This document shows positions 26,615 to 36,692 of a stretch of 64,000 bases of DNA, piece after piece (position 1 is the first letter of the stretch; the number at the start of each line of letters is the position of its first letter). Source of the DNA: Helicobacter sp. 12S02232-10. GTDB taxonomy: Bacteria > Campylobacterota > Campylobacteria > Campylobacterales > Helicobacteraceae. The notes under the pieces were generated by a model, which ran no database searches, was not told the origin of the DNA, and saw only the letters and a list, made by a program, of their open reading frames with translations. The position numbers and the translations under genes were made by a program. Location: NCBI RefSeq assembly GCF_002272895.1, contig NZ_MLAQ01000001.1:241799-305798 (forward strand). The letters run 5' to 3'.

Positions 26615-28764
26615 TATTGCTTCAAATTCAAAAGGGTATTTAAAATCTGATCAGAAGTTGTCACCGCTTTAGAATTTGCCTGAAAACCCCTTTGAACAAC
26701 AATAAGTTGGGTAAGACTTCGACTCAAATCCACGTTACTCATTTCCAATTTTGAACCCGATACCCCCCCTCTTCTGCCCGTATTGGCTGCACCTATCATT
26801 GCTTGCCCCGAGTTTCCGGTTTGAGAAAAAACATTCCCACCCTCAGACTGCAAGCCTGTATTATTAGAAAAGTTTGCAAGTGCTACTTGAGCAAGTGCTA
26901 AAGTTCTCCCATTACTGAATGCACCAAGCAAGGATCCATTAGAATCGAATCTCACATCCATTAAATCCCCAGCTTGATATCCATCTTGATCAATTGCATA
27001 AGTTTCTGAAATTTTATCAACACTTGTCAATCCTCCAAAACTTCCTCTTGCGCCAAAACTCAAATCAATTCTTTGCGGGGAATTTGAACCATTCTTGGGA
27101 TCAAACTGAAGAACGGGCGGATTCATTCCAGCCAAGCTTCCATCACTATTGAATCGAAGTTTCCCACCCTCAAAAATATTGGGTCTTGTTGCAGAAGCTC
27201 CATAAAGTTCAGATGGTTCAGGCACAATTGCTCTGAAATTCCATTCTGCACCCCCACTCTTATAAAATTCCAATCTTAATGTATGCTTAGTACCCAAACT
27301 ATCGATAATATCGATACTTGTCGTATGGATAGCATGGGTAATTTTAGAAGTACTTGTAGAAACGCCACCCTCGATTAAAGAAGCTGTATTTAAAGCTTTC
27401 ATCGTGTCTTTAAACAAAACATTATTGGTAACATTTTCAGAAGCATAACCGCTGACAAAAATATTCAAATTTTGTTTGACATCATCTCCATTATCTTTAT
27501 TGAGAATTTCAAACATCCCGTATTTATTTACAGTTACAGAAACAGAAGCAGAAGTATCACTATAGTTCATAGTAGGATCTTTAATCATATTGGCATCATA
27601 CTGCATCAAAGCACGAAGATCTTCTGTGGTTCTAAACTGACCTGTTGCTGAGTCTGGACTAACAGATTTTGTATATCGATATCTAAAGGAGGTAATATCA
27701 GCATCTCCTTCGACAAAATTAGAAAATGCACCAGTTCCTGAAGAGGTTACTCGAATATTTTTTACTTTTTCATCACCATCAAGTTCATTTTTATTTTCCA
27801 ATCTTAACAAGCCGCCATCAACATATGCTTCAATACCAGTCTTATCTTTTACTGCATTGATAGCATTTTGAGCTGCGATCAAACTTGAAACACCACTCAC
27901 ACCTGAATCATTTGTGAAAGAAATTTGAGTGCCATTCAAGCCTATAGTATTGGTTTGGTTTGAAGCAAAAACTTCATTTTTCATTTCAGATGTTTTATAA
28001 CTTACCCAAATCCCTTGATTTTCATTCAATGAAAATGCATCTCCGTCTTGATTAAAAAGCGCACCTATATCTTCTGCCATTTGAGTAAGATTTGACTTTG
28101 AGTCATAAATAGGATTCACGCCATCAGAAGCAGTTCTAACAGAAGAATCAAGAGCAAAAATACTTCCTGTTTGTTCAACGTGTCTGCCTGCATTTAAATT
28201 TGCTCTCATAGAAATTTTTGAACTAGCTCTAGCTGGCATTACCATACCTGGATCAATCCGTATATTTTCAAGCGGACCAGTGTTATCGACTTTGAAAAAA
28301 TCAGTATCGCTCATTTTGGAAGCATTCTCAATATCACTTCTTACCCATCCTTGAACGACATAGCCCCCTGTGGTGACTAAATTCCCATCAGCATCAAATA
28401 AAAATTCTCCATCCCTTGTAAAATTCCTTGTAATTCCTCTATCAGGACTGATTACAAAAAATCCTTCACCTTCAATTGCCAAATCGGTTTTTACATCAGT
28501 ATTCTGAGTATTTCCTTGAGAAAAAACTTTTGTCGTTGCATCAACTGCAACGCCAAGCCCTATCGAAAAATCATTCTGACCTCCCAATCCATTTTTATAA
28601 GGAGAGGTTGCAATCAATTTAATCTGTGAAAGCATATCTACAAATGATGCCCTAGAATATTTAAAACCAACAGTGTTCACATTTGCAATATTGTTACTTT
28701 CTATATCAAGTGCTATTTGATGAGCCTGCATACCGCTCACACCAGACCACATAGACCTAAGCAT
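26614..28764 (-). CDS. flgE: Flagellar hook protein FlgE
   Basis: Structural subunit of the universal joint. The 716 residues are close to the large Helicobacter FlgE. The N-terminus (SMWSGVSGMQAHQIALD, ESNNIANVNTVGFKYS) and C-terminus (GSKLEMSNVDLSRSLTQLI, RGFQANSKAVTTSDQIL) are the conserved D0/Dc regions; the insert between is much longer than in enteric FlgE (about 400 aa). AAAGGA lies eight bases before the ATG. A sigma54 promoter (28798-28814) drives it alone. A run of seven G on the coding strand (26763-26769) encodes part of RRGGVSG. Confidence 0.96.
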   Translation of the reverse strand: MLRSMWSGVSGMQAHQIALDIESNNIANVNTVGFKYSRASFVDMLSQIKLIATSPYKNGLGGQNDFSIGLGVAVDATTKVFSQGNTQNTDVKTDLAIEGEGFFVISPDRGITRNFTRDGEFLFDADGNLVTTGGYVVQGWVRSDIENASKMSDTDFFKVDNTGPLENIRIDPGMVMPARASSKISMRANLNAGRHVEQTGSIFALDSSVRTASDGVNPIYDSKSNLTQMAEDIGALFNQDGDAFSLNENQGIWVSYKTSEMKNEVFASNQTNTIGLNGTQISFTNDSGVSGVSSLIAAQNAINAVKDKTGIEAYVDGGLLRLENKNELDGDEKVKNIRVTSSGTGAFSNFVEGDADITSFRYRYTKSVSPDSATGQFRTTEDLRALMQYDANMIKDPTMNYSDTSASVSVTVNKYGMFEILNKDNGDDVKQNLNIFVSGYASENVTNNVLFKDTMKALNTASLIEGGVSTSTSKITHAIHTTSIDIIDSLGTKHTLRLEFYKSGGAEWNFRAIVPEPSELYGASATRPNIFEGGKLRFNSDGSLAGMNPPVLQFDPKNGSNSPQRIDLSFGARGSFGGLTSVDKISETYAIDQDGYQAGDLMDVRFDSNGSLLGAFSNGRTLALAQVALANFSNNTGLQSEGGNVFSQTGNSGQAMIGAANTGRRGGVSGSKLEMSNVDLSRSLTQLIVVQRGFQANSKAVTTSDQILNTLLNLKQ

Positions 28765-28797
28765 ATATAAATCCTTTGCAATTTTTTATAAAATATA

Positions 28798-28814
28798 AGC
28801 AATTACTGTGCCAA
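28798..28814 (-). promoter_or_regulatory. Sigma54 (RpoN) promoter of flgE
   Basis: On the minus strand TTGGCAC-AGTAA-TTGCT is an exact match to the RpoN consensus with GG and GC ten bases apart. Start expected near 28787, 23 nt before the flgE ATG. Confidence 0.93.
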
Positions 28815-28865
28815 ATTTGAAGATAAGAATTATTAGCTGATAAAACCAAATATTATAAGGAAAGA

Positions 28866-28880
28866 TGCCCATCAAGGGCA
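28866..28880 (-). terminator. Hairpin after glnA
   Basis: TGCCC-TTGAT-GGGCA on the minus strand, a few bases past the glnA stop and followed by TCTTTCCTT. It would stop glnA transcripts before they enter the sigma54-controlled flgE unit. Confidence 0.5.
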
Positions 28881-28884
28881 AAAA

Positions 28885-30330
28885 CTAGCAGGAATAAGTA
28901 GAAATAAATTCGAAAGGATGAGGTCTGCCTTCCCAAGGCCAAATTTCTGTTTCAAATTTGAAACTCTTATAAATCTGAATAAAATCTTCAGTAAAAACAT
29001 TTCCTTCTTTTAAATATTTTCTATCTGAAAGCATTTCTTCTATTGCTGTTCTAAGTGTATGGGGCATTTGCTTGATGCCTTTCTCTCTAATTTCATCTAA
29101 AGTAAGCTCAAACAAATCTATATCCATTGGTTCTCCAGGATCAATTTTATTAACAATCCCATCAAGACCTGCCATCAAAATAGATGAAAAGGCCAAATAC
29201 GGATTAGCAGAACTATCAGGAAAACGAAATTCTAATCTAGCGCTTTTTCCAGAAACACCATAAGGAATTCGCACGCTTGCACTTCTATTTTGCGCCGAAT
29301 AAGTTAAAATTGAAGGAGCTTCAAATCCTGGTATGAGTCTTTTATATGAGTTTGTGGAAGCATTTGTAAAAGCTGCAACACTCCTTGCATGCTTAAGAAC
29401 CCCGCCTAAAAAATGGAGAGCATCACTGCTCAATCCTTGATATTTTTCACCAGCAAATAGATTTTTTCCCTCTTTCCAAATGCTCACATGGGTATGCATA
29501 CCACTTCCATTATCTCCAAATAAAGGTTTTGGCATAAAAGTCGCTGTTTTTCCGTTCAGATGGGCGACCATTTTAACGACGTATTTAAGCTTTTGAACAT
29601 TATCAGCCGCCTCTACTAAATCCCCAAACTTAACACCAATCTCTCCTTGCCCTTGTGCAACTTCGTGATGTACAACAAATGTTTCGATTCCGACTTGATT
29701 TAAGACCTTAACAATTTCTGCACGCAAATCCATCATAGAATCTACGGGCGGAACAGGAAAATATCCTCCCTTAGTTCCGGGACGATGCCCAACATTTGTG
29801 CCACCCTCAAAAATCTTATCTCTATTCCATTCTCCTTCTTCGCTATCAATCTCATAATATTGGCAATTTACAGCGTCTTTAATTTTAATTGAATCAAAAA
29901 TAAAAAACTCATTTTCTGGACCGATATAGACCTCATCCCCTAACCCACTCTGCTTGAGATGAGAAATGGCTTTTTTAGCTAAACTTCGAGGGCACCTTTC
30001 ATAAGGCTGATCCTTATAAATATCCCAAACATCACAAAAAACAACAACAGTAGTATCTGCTGTAAAAGGATCGATAAAATACCTTACAAGATCTGGAAAT
30101 AAAATCATATCAGAATGCTGTATAGGTTGCCACGCTTTCACTGAACTAGCATCAAAAGGAATTCCATTTTGAAAAATCTCTTCTGTAATAGCTCCAAACG
30201 AATAGGCCATATGATGCCATATTCCCTTAATATCAGTAAATCTAAAATCTACAAATTCAACTTCATTTTCTTTGCAGAAAGTGAAAAATTCCTTGATATT
30301 ATCTAATTTATGGCACTTAGGAACTCCCAT
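28885..30330 (-). CDS. glnA: Glutamine synthetase type I
   Basis: Condenses ammonia with glutamate at the expense of ATP. The 481 residues include the beta-grasp domain ([18 protein letters not shown]), the catalytic-domain signatures [23 protein letters not shown] and [10 protein letters not shown], and the glutamate-flap region. At the position of the adenylylation tyrosine (NLYDLP in enterics) it reads IDLFELT, so tyrosine is replaced by phenylalanine. Control by GlnE adenylylation is therefore not possible, as reported for H. pylori. Separated by 119 bp from thiL upstream and ended by a hairpin. Confidence 0.97.
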   Translation of the reverse strand: MGVPKCHKLDNIKEFFTFCKENEVEFVDFRFTDIKGIWHHMAYSFGAITEEIFQNGIPFDASSVKAWQPIQHSDMILFPDLVRYFIDPFTADTTVVVFCDVWDIYKDQPYERCPRSLAKKAISHLKQSGLGDEVYIGPENEFFIFDSIKIKDAVNCQYYEIDSEEGEWNRDKIFEGGTNVGHRPGTKGGYFPVPPVDSMMDLRAEIVKVLNQVGIETFVVHHEVAQGQGEIGVKFGDLVEAADNVQKLKYVVKMVAHLNGKTATFMPKPLFGDNGSGMHTHVSIWKEGKNLFAGEKYQGLSSDALHFLGGVLKHARSVAAFTNASTNSYKRLIPGFEAPSILTYSAQNRSASVRIPYGVSGKSARLEFRFPDSSANPYLAFSSILMAGLDGIVNKIDPGEPMDIDLFELTLDEIREKGIKQMPHTLRTAIEEMLSDRKYLKEGNVFTEDFIQIYKSFKFETEIWPWEGRPHPFEFISTYSC

Positions 30331-30449
30331 AATATTATCCTTTCAAAAATAAACTTATTGCTAAATTCTACCATTCTATTCTAAAATCAAAACTAATAAA
30401 ATATCAAATCCCTAATTGAAATTTATTGATTTAAAAACTTAAATCTCAT

Positions 30450-31331
30450 TCAATGCCATCGATACGCAGGATAATCACTCTTCCCTCGAATGACTCTGCC
30501 AATACACTCAATATGGAGACGATGTTTTTTAGCCATTCTAAGGGTACGCAAAAAGTCTTTTGGAGCTATGCAAAAAAGTATTTCATATTCTTCACCGCTT
30601 TTATAAACTTCCTTTCGATGATTGAGTTTAAATGCAAGTTGGTTGGATTTGGAAAGTCGGTTGCATTCAGCATAAATCCCATCAGAAATATCCATACCCA
30701 AATGAGCAAATCTAGCTATTTCTGCAATAAAATCGGTATGTAAAACAGGGTGATAAAACCGTGATTTTTTATTACCCTTTCCGCCTCTTAAAAGTCGCTT
30801 CAATTCACAATAACTCCCTCCGATTTTTCCTGTATGCAAAATCAAATCCCCAATCACTGCACCTTTTCTAAATAAAATCTTCTTTTTACCCTCTCCAATC
30901 ATACTCACTGAAATACCAAGTGCATTGCCACCAATCGTATCTCCCCCAACAATCTTTATATTGAACTTTTTGCAAACTTCTCTAATCCCCTCAAGAAGTC
31001 CCTTAATAAAGTCTTTTGAAATATCTTTCGGGAGAGATACTCCCAAAAGGGCATATTTAGGAATTGCATTCATCGCTAAAATATCTGAAACATTTACTAA
31101 AAAAGCTTTACGCCCAATCTCCTTAGGAGAAAACCAATCTTTTTTAAAATGTGTCCCTTCCCAAAACATATCCATAGCATATACAGGCGTAGTAATATCA
31201 TTTGGCAAACACGACCCTTTTGCCTTATTTAAAAGCGAAACATTGCGGGAAAATATTACAGCATCATCGCCCAATCCCTTAACGATGTCACTCTCAAGTA
31301 ACTTCTGAATAAAATACGCTTCAAGATCCAT
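30450..31331 (-). CDS. thiL: Thiamine-monophosphate kinase
   Basis: Phosphorylates TMP to the coenzyme thiamine diphosphate. 293 residues of the AIR-synthase-like (PurM) fold: GLGDDAVIF near the N-terminus, then DMFWEGTHFKKDWFSPKEIG (contacting ATP/Mg, about residues 49-68), VGGDTIGGNALGISVSMIG and GMDISDGIYAE. I use the ATG at 31331, which forms a TGATG overlap with the nadC stop. It is last in the long dnaB-to-thiL operon. Confidence 0.93.
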   Translation of the reverse strand: MDLEAYFIQKLLESDIVKGLGDDAVIFSRNVSLLNKAKGSCLPNDITTPVYAMDMFWEGTHFKKDWFSPKEIGRKAFLVNVSDILAMNAIPKYALLGVSLPKDISKDFIKGLLEGIREVCKKFNIKIVGGDTIGGNALGISVSMIGEGKKKILFRKGAVIGDLILHTGKIGGSYCELKRLLRGGKGNKKSRFYHPVLHTDFIAEIARFAHLGMDISDGIYAECNRLSKSNQLAFKLNHRKEVYKSGEEYEILFCIAPKDFLRTLRMAKKHRLHIECIGRVIRGKSDYPAYRWH

Positions 31332-32158
31332 CACAGCATTTTCATACTCAAATCAACCCAAACAGCCTGATGAATCAAAGAGCCGATACTGATGGCATCT
31401 ACCCCGCTTTCTGCATATGCAAGCGCTTTTTCTTTTGTGATTCTCCCGCTTCCCTCAAGTAAAATGCTTGGATAATTTGCATTTCTAAATGCTACGACTT
31501 CTTTAATCTGAGAAATATCCATATTATCACACATCACAATATCAGCACCTGATTGCATTGCAATTTGAGCAAATTTGACATCTTCACATTCAATTTCTAT
31601 TTTTGCCGTCCAAGGAATATTTTTTCTAGCTATCTCTACAAAAGATTTCAAATCTGTTATATGCTTCAAATGTGTATCTTTAAGCATTAAAGTATCATCA
31701 AGCCCCATACGATGATTTTTAGCCCCACCATTGCGAACAGAATATTTTTCAAATTCTCTTAAAAGCGGACGAGTTTTACGCGTATCCAAAACTGCAATAT
31801 TGATACCCTCAAGCGCTTTGACATAAGCAGCTGTATTGGTAGCAATGCCACAGGAATGCTGTAAGATATTCAAAATAACTCTTTCAAGCTTGAGTAAAAG
31901 CGTATAAGACCCCTCAAGTTCAAGCAAAATTTGTCCATTTTTAAAATGCTCAGTATCTGAAATTTTCCATTCAGATTTCACTCCAGTCAATCTCAAAAGT
32001 TCTCTGATATAAATTTCTCCAGAAAAAATACCTGTATCTTTAGAAATGATGACAGCTTTAGCTAAAAAATCCTTTTTTATGAGACGTTCAAACAAATCCC
32101 CGCGACCCAAATCCTCATTCAAAGCATTTTGAACAAAATATTCTATATTTTTAAACAT
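31331..32158 (-). CDS. nadC: Nicotinate-nucleotide pyrophosphorylase (carboxylating)
   Basis: Converts quinolinate and PRPP to nicotinate mononucleotide, third step of de novo NAD synthesis. 275 residues: an N-terminal alpha/beta domain (EDLGRGDLFERLI, substituted for the usual GD(I/L)T), and the TIM-like barrel with LDTRKTRPLLREFEKYSVRNGG (residues about 132-153, substrate binding) and the GSGRI motif. ATG at 32158 overlaps the nadA stop as TGATG. Adjacent nadA supplies its substrate. Confidence 0.96.
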   Translation of the reverse strand: MFKNIEYFVQNALNEDLGRGDLFERLIKKDFLAKAVIISKDTGIFSGEIYIRELLRLTGVKSEWKISDTEHFKNGQILLELEGSYTLLLKLERVILNILQHSCGIATNTAAYVKALEGINIAVLDTRKTRPLLREFEKYSVRNGGAKNHRMGLDDTLMLKDTHLKHITDLKSFVEIARKNIPWTAKIEIECEDVKFAQIAMQSGADIVMCDNMDISQIKEVVAFRNANYPSILLEGSGRITKEKALAYAESGVDAISIGSLIHQAVWVDLSMKML

Positions 32159-33168
32159 CAAGAAAGCTCCAACATTCTATCTAAAGCTTTTTTGGCAAAT
32201 GTTGCAGTTTCCAAATTCACATCGATCTGATTATAAGGGCGATGATTTTTATAAGCTTTCAAAACCTCAAAAATATCTTTTAAGGTTGTCTCATTCATTG
32301 TCGGGCATTCAGGAATCGTAGCAGAAAGCACAAAAGTATTTCTCTTCCCTTCATAGGGAGGGCGCAGGCGATTAACCAAATTAAACTCTGTGCCAACTGC
32401 TACTTTTTGATGAATAGGAAGAGAACGGACATATTCAATAATCTGACTTGTAGAACCCGTAAAATCAGCTAATTCAACAACATCTGGGCGGCATTCTGGA
32501 TGCACTGCAATTAAAATATCAGGATATTTTTGCCTGAAAAATTCCACATCAGAGGGCATAAAAAGCTGATGAACCGAACAAAAACCATTATAACAAACTA
32601 CATCCGCCTCCAACACCTTCTCTTTAGGATCAATTCCTAAAATTGCTGATTTAAGCCCCTCTGAACGAGCTAAATTCTCTCCCAAACATTTATCGGGCAA
32701 AAAGAATATTTTCTTTCCTTTGGATTTAGCAAATTCAAAAATCTTTTTAGCGTTACTGCTTGTACATACCAAACCTCCCATTTTTCCAACCTTAGCCTTA
32801 ACATCAGCATTAGAGTTGATATAAGTGATGGGTAAAATCTGATCTTTTAAAATACCATATTTTTCTAAAAGAGCAATACTATTATCATAATAAGCGCTAC
32901 TAACCATTCTAGCCATTGAACAACAAGCGATTTTTGGCATAATCACATTTTTATGAGGTGCTAAAATTTTTACACTTTGCCCCATAAATCCTACCCCGCA
33001 AAACACAATCAGGTTTTTATCACTTTGGCTGGATTTTTTTGCAAGCTCTAAACTATCCCCGCTCAAATCTGCAATCTCTATAATTTCATCTTTTTGATAA
33101 AAATGAGCCACTAATTGAGCGTCCAAATCATTTAGAAGCTGTTTGATTTCTTTTTGAATCTCCCGCAT
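32158..33168 (-). CDS. nadA: Quinolinate synthase NadA
   Basis: Makes quinolinate from iminoaspartate and dihydroxyacetone phosphate with a [4Fe-4S] cluster. The 336-residue triplicated fold is recognised by [41 protein letters not shown] and HPECRPDVV. Candidate cluster cysteines are seen at [18 protein letters not shown] and ECPTMNETT. It is co-transcribed with nadC. NadB (aspartate oxidase) is not in this window. Confidence 0.96.
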   Translation of the reverse strand: MREIQKEIKQLLNDLDAQLVAHFYQKDEIIEIADLSGDSLELAKKSSQSDKNLIVFCGVGFMGQSVKILAPHKNVIMPKIACCSMARMVSSAYYDNSIALLEKYGILKDQILPITYINSNADVKAKVGKMGGLVCTSSNAKKIFEFAKSKGKKIFFLPDKCLGENLARSEGLKSAILGIDPKEKVLEADVVCYNGFCSVHQLFMPSDVEFFRQKYPDILIAVHPECRPDVVELADFTGSTSQIIEYVRSLPIHQKVAVGTEFNLVNRLRPPYEGKRNTFVLSATIPECPTMNETTLKDIFEVLKAYKNHRPYNQIDVNLETATFAKKALDRMLELS

Positions 33169-33187
33169 AGTCGCAACCTTTTTAAAT

Positions 33188-33991
33188 TTACCTATCCTTT
33201 AAAATGAAAGCCCCTATTGTATCACCAAATTTCACTTTTAAATCACTTGAACAAAATGATTTTAAATTTTTCGCAAATACTACTACCGTTGAACCCATTT
33301 TAAACATACCTAATTCTTCACCCTTACGAATACAAATTGGTGAATCATAACAATAGCGCGCATTTTTTGGAATAATATTAGTCTGAACACGAGGTTCAAA
33401 ATGCAAAACCATTTGCCCTACATTCAAAGCTCCTACAGCCACAAAATACAGTGTTTCTCCAAAAATGTCCTTAGCAACCACCACCACACGCTCATTTTTT
33501 ACAAATAAATCAGTATTTTTACGCAAAGAAGGCTTATTTACAGGTAAAAGCTTGCCCCCAAAATAACGTGTTTCTATTATTTCCAAATCACAAGGAGCGT
33601 GATAATGATGATAGTCTCTAGGCGAAAGATAAAAATTAATATAATAATACCCTGCTTCTAGCTCACTATCTATACCAAGTAATTCATTCACACCATATTG
33701 CATCCCTTTTATCTGTAATGCCCTACCTCTATCAACTTCTCCACACTCAGTAATTAAAGAATCGCAAGGGGAAATAAGAATATCTTGTGAATATTCAAAT
33801 TTTCTTTGGACTTTCAAAGATCTGGTAAAAAGAGCATTCAAACTCTCATAACTCTCAAGAGAGTCAAAATCTTTCAGATCAATATCAAAGATTTTGACAT
33901 AAAGCGCATTGATGTATCTTTGAAAAAATCTAGGAAACCTATGATTGGCAAATCTTCCAAAAATTCTCGAAATCTGATTGCTAAAGCCCAT
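33188..33991 (-). CDS. psd: Phosphatidylserine decarboxylase proenzyme
   Basis: Makes phosphatidylethanolamine in the inner membrane. The 267-residue proenzyme cleaves itself at the GST motif in [10 protein letters not shown] (Ser about 234), producing the pyruvoyl cofactor. Other marks are the charge-relay sites SPCDSLITE and [18 protein letters not shown] (about residues 128-145). I chose the ATG at 33991 (MGFSNQIS) because AAAGGA precedes it and the resulting length equals that of H. pylori Psd; the longer frame reads into bpt. Its start overlaps the bpt stop by 11 bp. Confidence 0.95.
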   Translation of the reverse strand: MGFSNQISRIFGRFANHRFPRFFQRYINALYVKIFDIDLKDFDSLESYESLNALFTRSLKVQRKFEYSQDILISPCDSLITECGEVDRGRALQIKGMQYGVNELLGIDSELEAGYYYINFYLSPRDYHHYHAPCDLEIIETRYFGGKLLPVNKPSLRKNTDLFVKNERVVVVAKDIFGETLYFVAVGALNVGQMVLHFEPRVQTNIIPKNARYCYDSPICIRKGEELGMFKMGSTVVVFAKNLKSFCSSDLKVKFGDTIGAFILKDR

Positions 33992-34721
33992 TTTTTTCCT
34001 TTTGATAAAATTGCCAAGAAGGCACATCGAATAGATCTGGGGCATTCATAAGCGTTTCAAAAGGTTTAAAACGCTCTTTATACCCCATACAATAGTGATC
34101 TTTTATCCAATACCCTGGATAAAAGTATTTTAATCCCTTCTCTTTAGCAAGTTTAATTTGAGACAAAATATTGAATGTCCCCAAGCTAAAATTCTCATTA
34201 TTGTGATCATAAAAAAAATAAATTGCTGACATACTATCCAAAAGAATATCCATAAGCCCAACACCCACTAAATTCCCCCCAATATAATAGGCAATTTCAT
34301 AGCCAAAATCCATAAAACCATCAACAAACATATCCTCATAACTTGCCCTATCAATGCTTCTATATTCCCAACCTTTTTTGCACATCATATGTTTATGATA
34401 CTTATCATATAAAAAAAGACGTTCATCATCAACGCGTGGTCTTGAAATTACAATCTTAGTATTTTTATTTTTAACAAAAACACGCTTATGATTTTTGCTG
34501 AAAATAAAATCATCTGTAAGCTGGCGGATTGAAACACAATCCCTACAATGCAAACAAACAGGAGCAAAAAAATATCTTCCAAATCGTCTCCAACCCCTCT
34601 CAAGAAGCCCTCTATAGAAATAAGGACGGCATTCTTCAATATAGAAATAACGGAATCGACTTGTTTTTGTCTTGATATAACTGCAAACTTTTTGTTCCGA
34701 ATAAAATTCTACAATACGCAT
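33981..34721 (-). CDS. bpt: Aspartate/glutamate leucyltransferase (N-degron pathway)
   Basis: Transfers leucine from Leu-tRNA to proteins with N-terminal Asp or Glu, marking them for ClpS/ClpAP degradation. 246 residues with the ATE1-like GNAT fold. The cysteine cluster CLHCRDCVSIR lies near residue 60, the middle has YDKYHKHMMC and a catalytic-core segment IYFFYDHNNENFSLGTF, and the end has YPGYWIKDHYCMGYKERFKP (about 208-227). These match Bpt rather than Aat. Located between a DUF6115-type gene and psd in a conserved block. Confidence 0.9.
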   Translation of the reverse strand: MRIVEFYSEQKVCSYIKTKTSRFRYFYIEECRPYFYRGLLERGWRRFGRYFFAPVCLHCRDCVSIRQLTDDFIFSKNHKRVFVKNKNTKIVISRPRVDDERLFLYDKYHKHMMCKKGWEYRSIDRASYEDMFVDGFMDFGYEIAYYIGGNLVGVGLMDILLDSMSAIYFFYDHNNENFSLGTFNILSQIKLAKEKGLKYFYPGYWIKDHYCMGYKERFKPFETLMNAPDLFDVPSWQFYQKEKNGL

Positions 34722-34733
34722 TCAAGCAAAACT

Positions 34734-35255
34734 TTATTTGATATCGGCAAGCTTTAAAATAAACTCAACCTCACCACGACCAATTCTGAGTTCTTTGGCA
34801 ATAGAATCTATGCTCCAACCATCTTGGAACATAGAAACAATGCGTTTTTCATCAACATCATTGCCGCTTGGAGCAAAGTAGCCAAATTCTCTAAGCTTAT
34901 TTTCAAGAGTGATAATTTTTTCTTCAAAATAATCCCTATCTTTATCTAAAGTTTCTTGAATCCCTTGAATATGATTATAGAGGCTAGAGAGACTAGAATT
35001 TAAATTGCTTTTAACTTCATTTTTGATATTTGTACCCAATGTAGAACTTGCAAATTCAGAATGAAGTTCGCTCTCTTGAATCCATTTTTTAGTCTTATAA
35101 ATCTCTTGACTCATTGCTTCGATAGCTTTCTCCAAGCGCTGTGTTTTTTTATGAAACTCCCTATCCTTAAGATAGCTATATAATATTAAAAATATTAATA
35201 CCAACAATATCGCTGCAGATATTGCCAATAATAAGTCATCGGAACTAAAAAGCAT
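34734..35255 (-). CDS. DUF6115-like membrane-anchored coiled-coil protein with helix-turn-helix end
   Basis: 173 residues: an N-terminal transmembrane helix (about 9-28, LLAISAAILLVLIFLILYSY), a long coiled coil (about 35-125), and a compact C-terminal helix-turn-helix-like unit (IVSMFQDGWSIDSIAKELR and GEVEFILKLADIK). The last part reads like the homeodomain-type repeats where a short helix recognises DNA, but no DNA-binding role is shown. It overlaps the previous gene by one base (TAATG) and precedes bpt by 12 bp. Confidence 0.7.
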   Translation of the reverse strand: MLFSSDDLLLAISAAILLVLIFLILYSYLKDREFHKKTQRLEKAIEAMSQEIYKTKKWIQESELHSEFASSTLGTNIKNEVKSNLNSSLSSLYNHIQGIQETLDKDRDYFEEKIITLENKLREFGYFAPSGNDVDEKRIVSMFQDGWSIDSIAKELRIGRGEVEFILKLADIK

Positions 35256-35809
35256 TATTTATCCTTTCTATTGCGTTGGGCTCTAAGATTTTCCATCTCT
35301 TTATTGGCAATATACATATCAAAATCTTGAATATCCTTTGGATGCATTTGCGTGATCTTGAGAATTCTCTCATCAAAAGCCTGCGTAAAAACACCCATAT
35401 GTTTATAAGGAAAAATAGGGAGTTTAAACCTTACATAATAATCTTTTGAAGGTTCAAAAGATTTTTCAACTGAGCAAATCACTCCGTGACCCAAAGCCCC
35501 TGCAAGTGCCTTATTGTCTAAATTTATGAATTCTTCACATTGCTGTTTGATTAAACTTTCTAAAAAATTAAGTTTATGATATATTTGAGTCAAAACTTTC
35601 AAAATCAATTCATTTTCACTTTCGTCTCTATTTTTTCTTTTTAGATTTTCTAACCAATTCTCAAAACCATCACTGCCCCATTCTCCAAGCTTCAAATATT
35701 CTTCATACGCAGCTTGAGAAGGTCTGCCATATTCAAATTCAAAAGAACAAGATACAATTCGGGTGGGAAACCCATTTTCTCTGCAAATCCCAGCAAAATC
35801 AAATTGCAT
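35255..35809 (-). CDS. Hypothetical protein, weakly PilZ-like C-terminus
   Basis: 184 residues, soluble and acidic. The N-terminal half is helical (SDGFENWLENLKRKNRDES, then a leucine-rich stretch ILKVLTQIYHKLNFLESLI). The C-terminal half has a beta-rich segment (GVICSVEKSFEPSKDYYVRF, KLPIFPYKHMGVF), ending in a helix with IQDFDMYIANKEMENLRAQR. That ending and the strand order resemble PilZ domains that bind cyclic di-GMP, but the RxxxR and DxSxxG ligand motifs are missing. Overlaps mqnP by 11 bp and DUF6115 by one base. Function unknown. Confidence 0.6.
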   Translation of the reverse strand: MQFDFAGICRENGFPTRIVSCSFEFEYGRPSQAAYEEYLKLGEWGSDGFENWLENLKRKNRDESENELILKVLTQIYHKLNFLESLIKQQCEEFINLDNKALAGALGHGVICSVEKSFEPSKDYYVRFKLPIFPYKHMGVFTQAFDERILKITQMHPKDIQDFDMYIANKEMENLRAQRNRKDK

Positions 35810-36677
35810 ATGTTCTACTCACTCCATCAATTAAAATAAAAAGAAAAAATACAAAACCCAAATAACCATTGGAAACAAAAAATGCCTTAGGAATATTTTT
35901 AAAATCCAAGCTCACTAAATATTGCTCATAAACAAGCATCATCATCGATACTCCAAGTCCTATATAAGCAAAAATTGACCCTTGAGAAAAATACACAAAC
36001 AAACCCCAAAAAATCACTGCAAGAATGTGGAAAAGACGAGAAATTATCAAGGTCTTTTTTTCACCAAAAACAGAAGGGATTGAATAAAGCCCCTCTTTTC
36101 TGTCGAAATCAATATCTTGAAGCGAATAAAGCAAATCAAAGCCTGCAACCCAAAAAATTACCCCCACAGACAGAAAAAAACTCCATAAAGGCACTTCTCC
36201 TAAAACAGCAATAACTCCAGCTATTGGAGCTAAACCTAAAGAAATTCCCAAAACCAAATGCGCCAAATAACTGAAGCGTTTCATATAAGAATACCCGCCT
36301 AAAACAATCAAAAACGGGATTGAAAGATAAAATGCCAAAATATTAATAAAATAACTCACAGCAATAAAAATCAATGCGTTAAAAACACAAAAAAGCAAAA
36401 CCGAATTTGATGAGATTCTCCCATCCACACTTGGACGCCCATTAGTTCTGACATTTTTAGCATCAATGCTTCTATCACAATAGCGATTAAAACCCATAGC
36501 AAAATTTCTTGCACTTACAAGCGCCAACGCACATAAAAAAAGTATTTTAAAACCAAACCAAACGCTTCCATTCAACTCCACAGAAGCCACAATCATTGAG
36601 ATCAAAATGAATGCACCCGAAAATACCGTATGTTCAAATGCTACAAGCTCGCTAAAATTTTTTAATCTTTTTAACAC
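35799..36677 (-). CDS. mqnP: Menaquinone biosynthesis prenyltransferase MqnP (UbiA family)
   Basis: Attaches the polyprenyl tail to the naphthoate ring in the futalosine menaquinone route. 292 residues with eight or nine membrane helices. Both aspartate-rich motifs are present: NRYCDRSIDAKNVRTNGRP (about 64-82) and DIDFDRKEGLYSIP (about 189-202). The mqnD gene at about 52 kb supports use of the futalosine route. It lies in the dnaB-thiL block between DUF502 and the hypothetical gene. Confidence 0.93.
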   Translation of the reverse strand: MLKRLKNFSELVAFEHTVFSGAFILISMIVASVELNGSVWFGFKILFLCALALVSARNFAMGFNRYCDRSIDAKNVRTNGRPSVDGRISSNSVLLFCVFNALIFIAVSYFINILAFYLSIPFLIVLGGYSYMKRFSYLAHLVLGISLGLAPIAGVIAVLGEVPLWSFFLSVGVIFWVAGFDLLYSLQDIDFDRKEGLYSIPSVFGEKKTLIISRLFHILAVIFWGLFVYFSQGSIFAYIGLGVSMMMLVYEQYLVSLDFKNIPKAFFVSNGYLGFVFFLFILIDGVSRTYAI

Positions 36678-36692
36678 TTTTTCCTCTTAATT

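Noticed and set aside
26763..26769. G7 run (coding strand) in flgE as a phase-variation switch
   Set aside because: Seven bases is short for frequent slippage, and the codons are part of the conserved C-terminal region; kept only as a remark.
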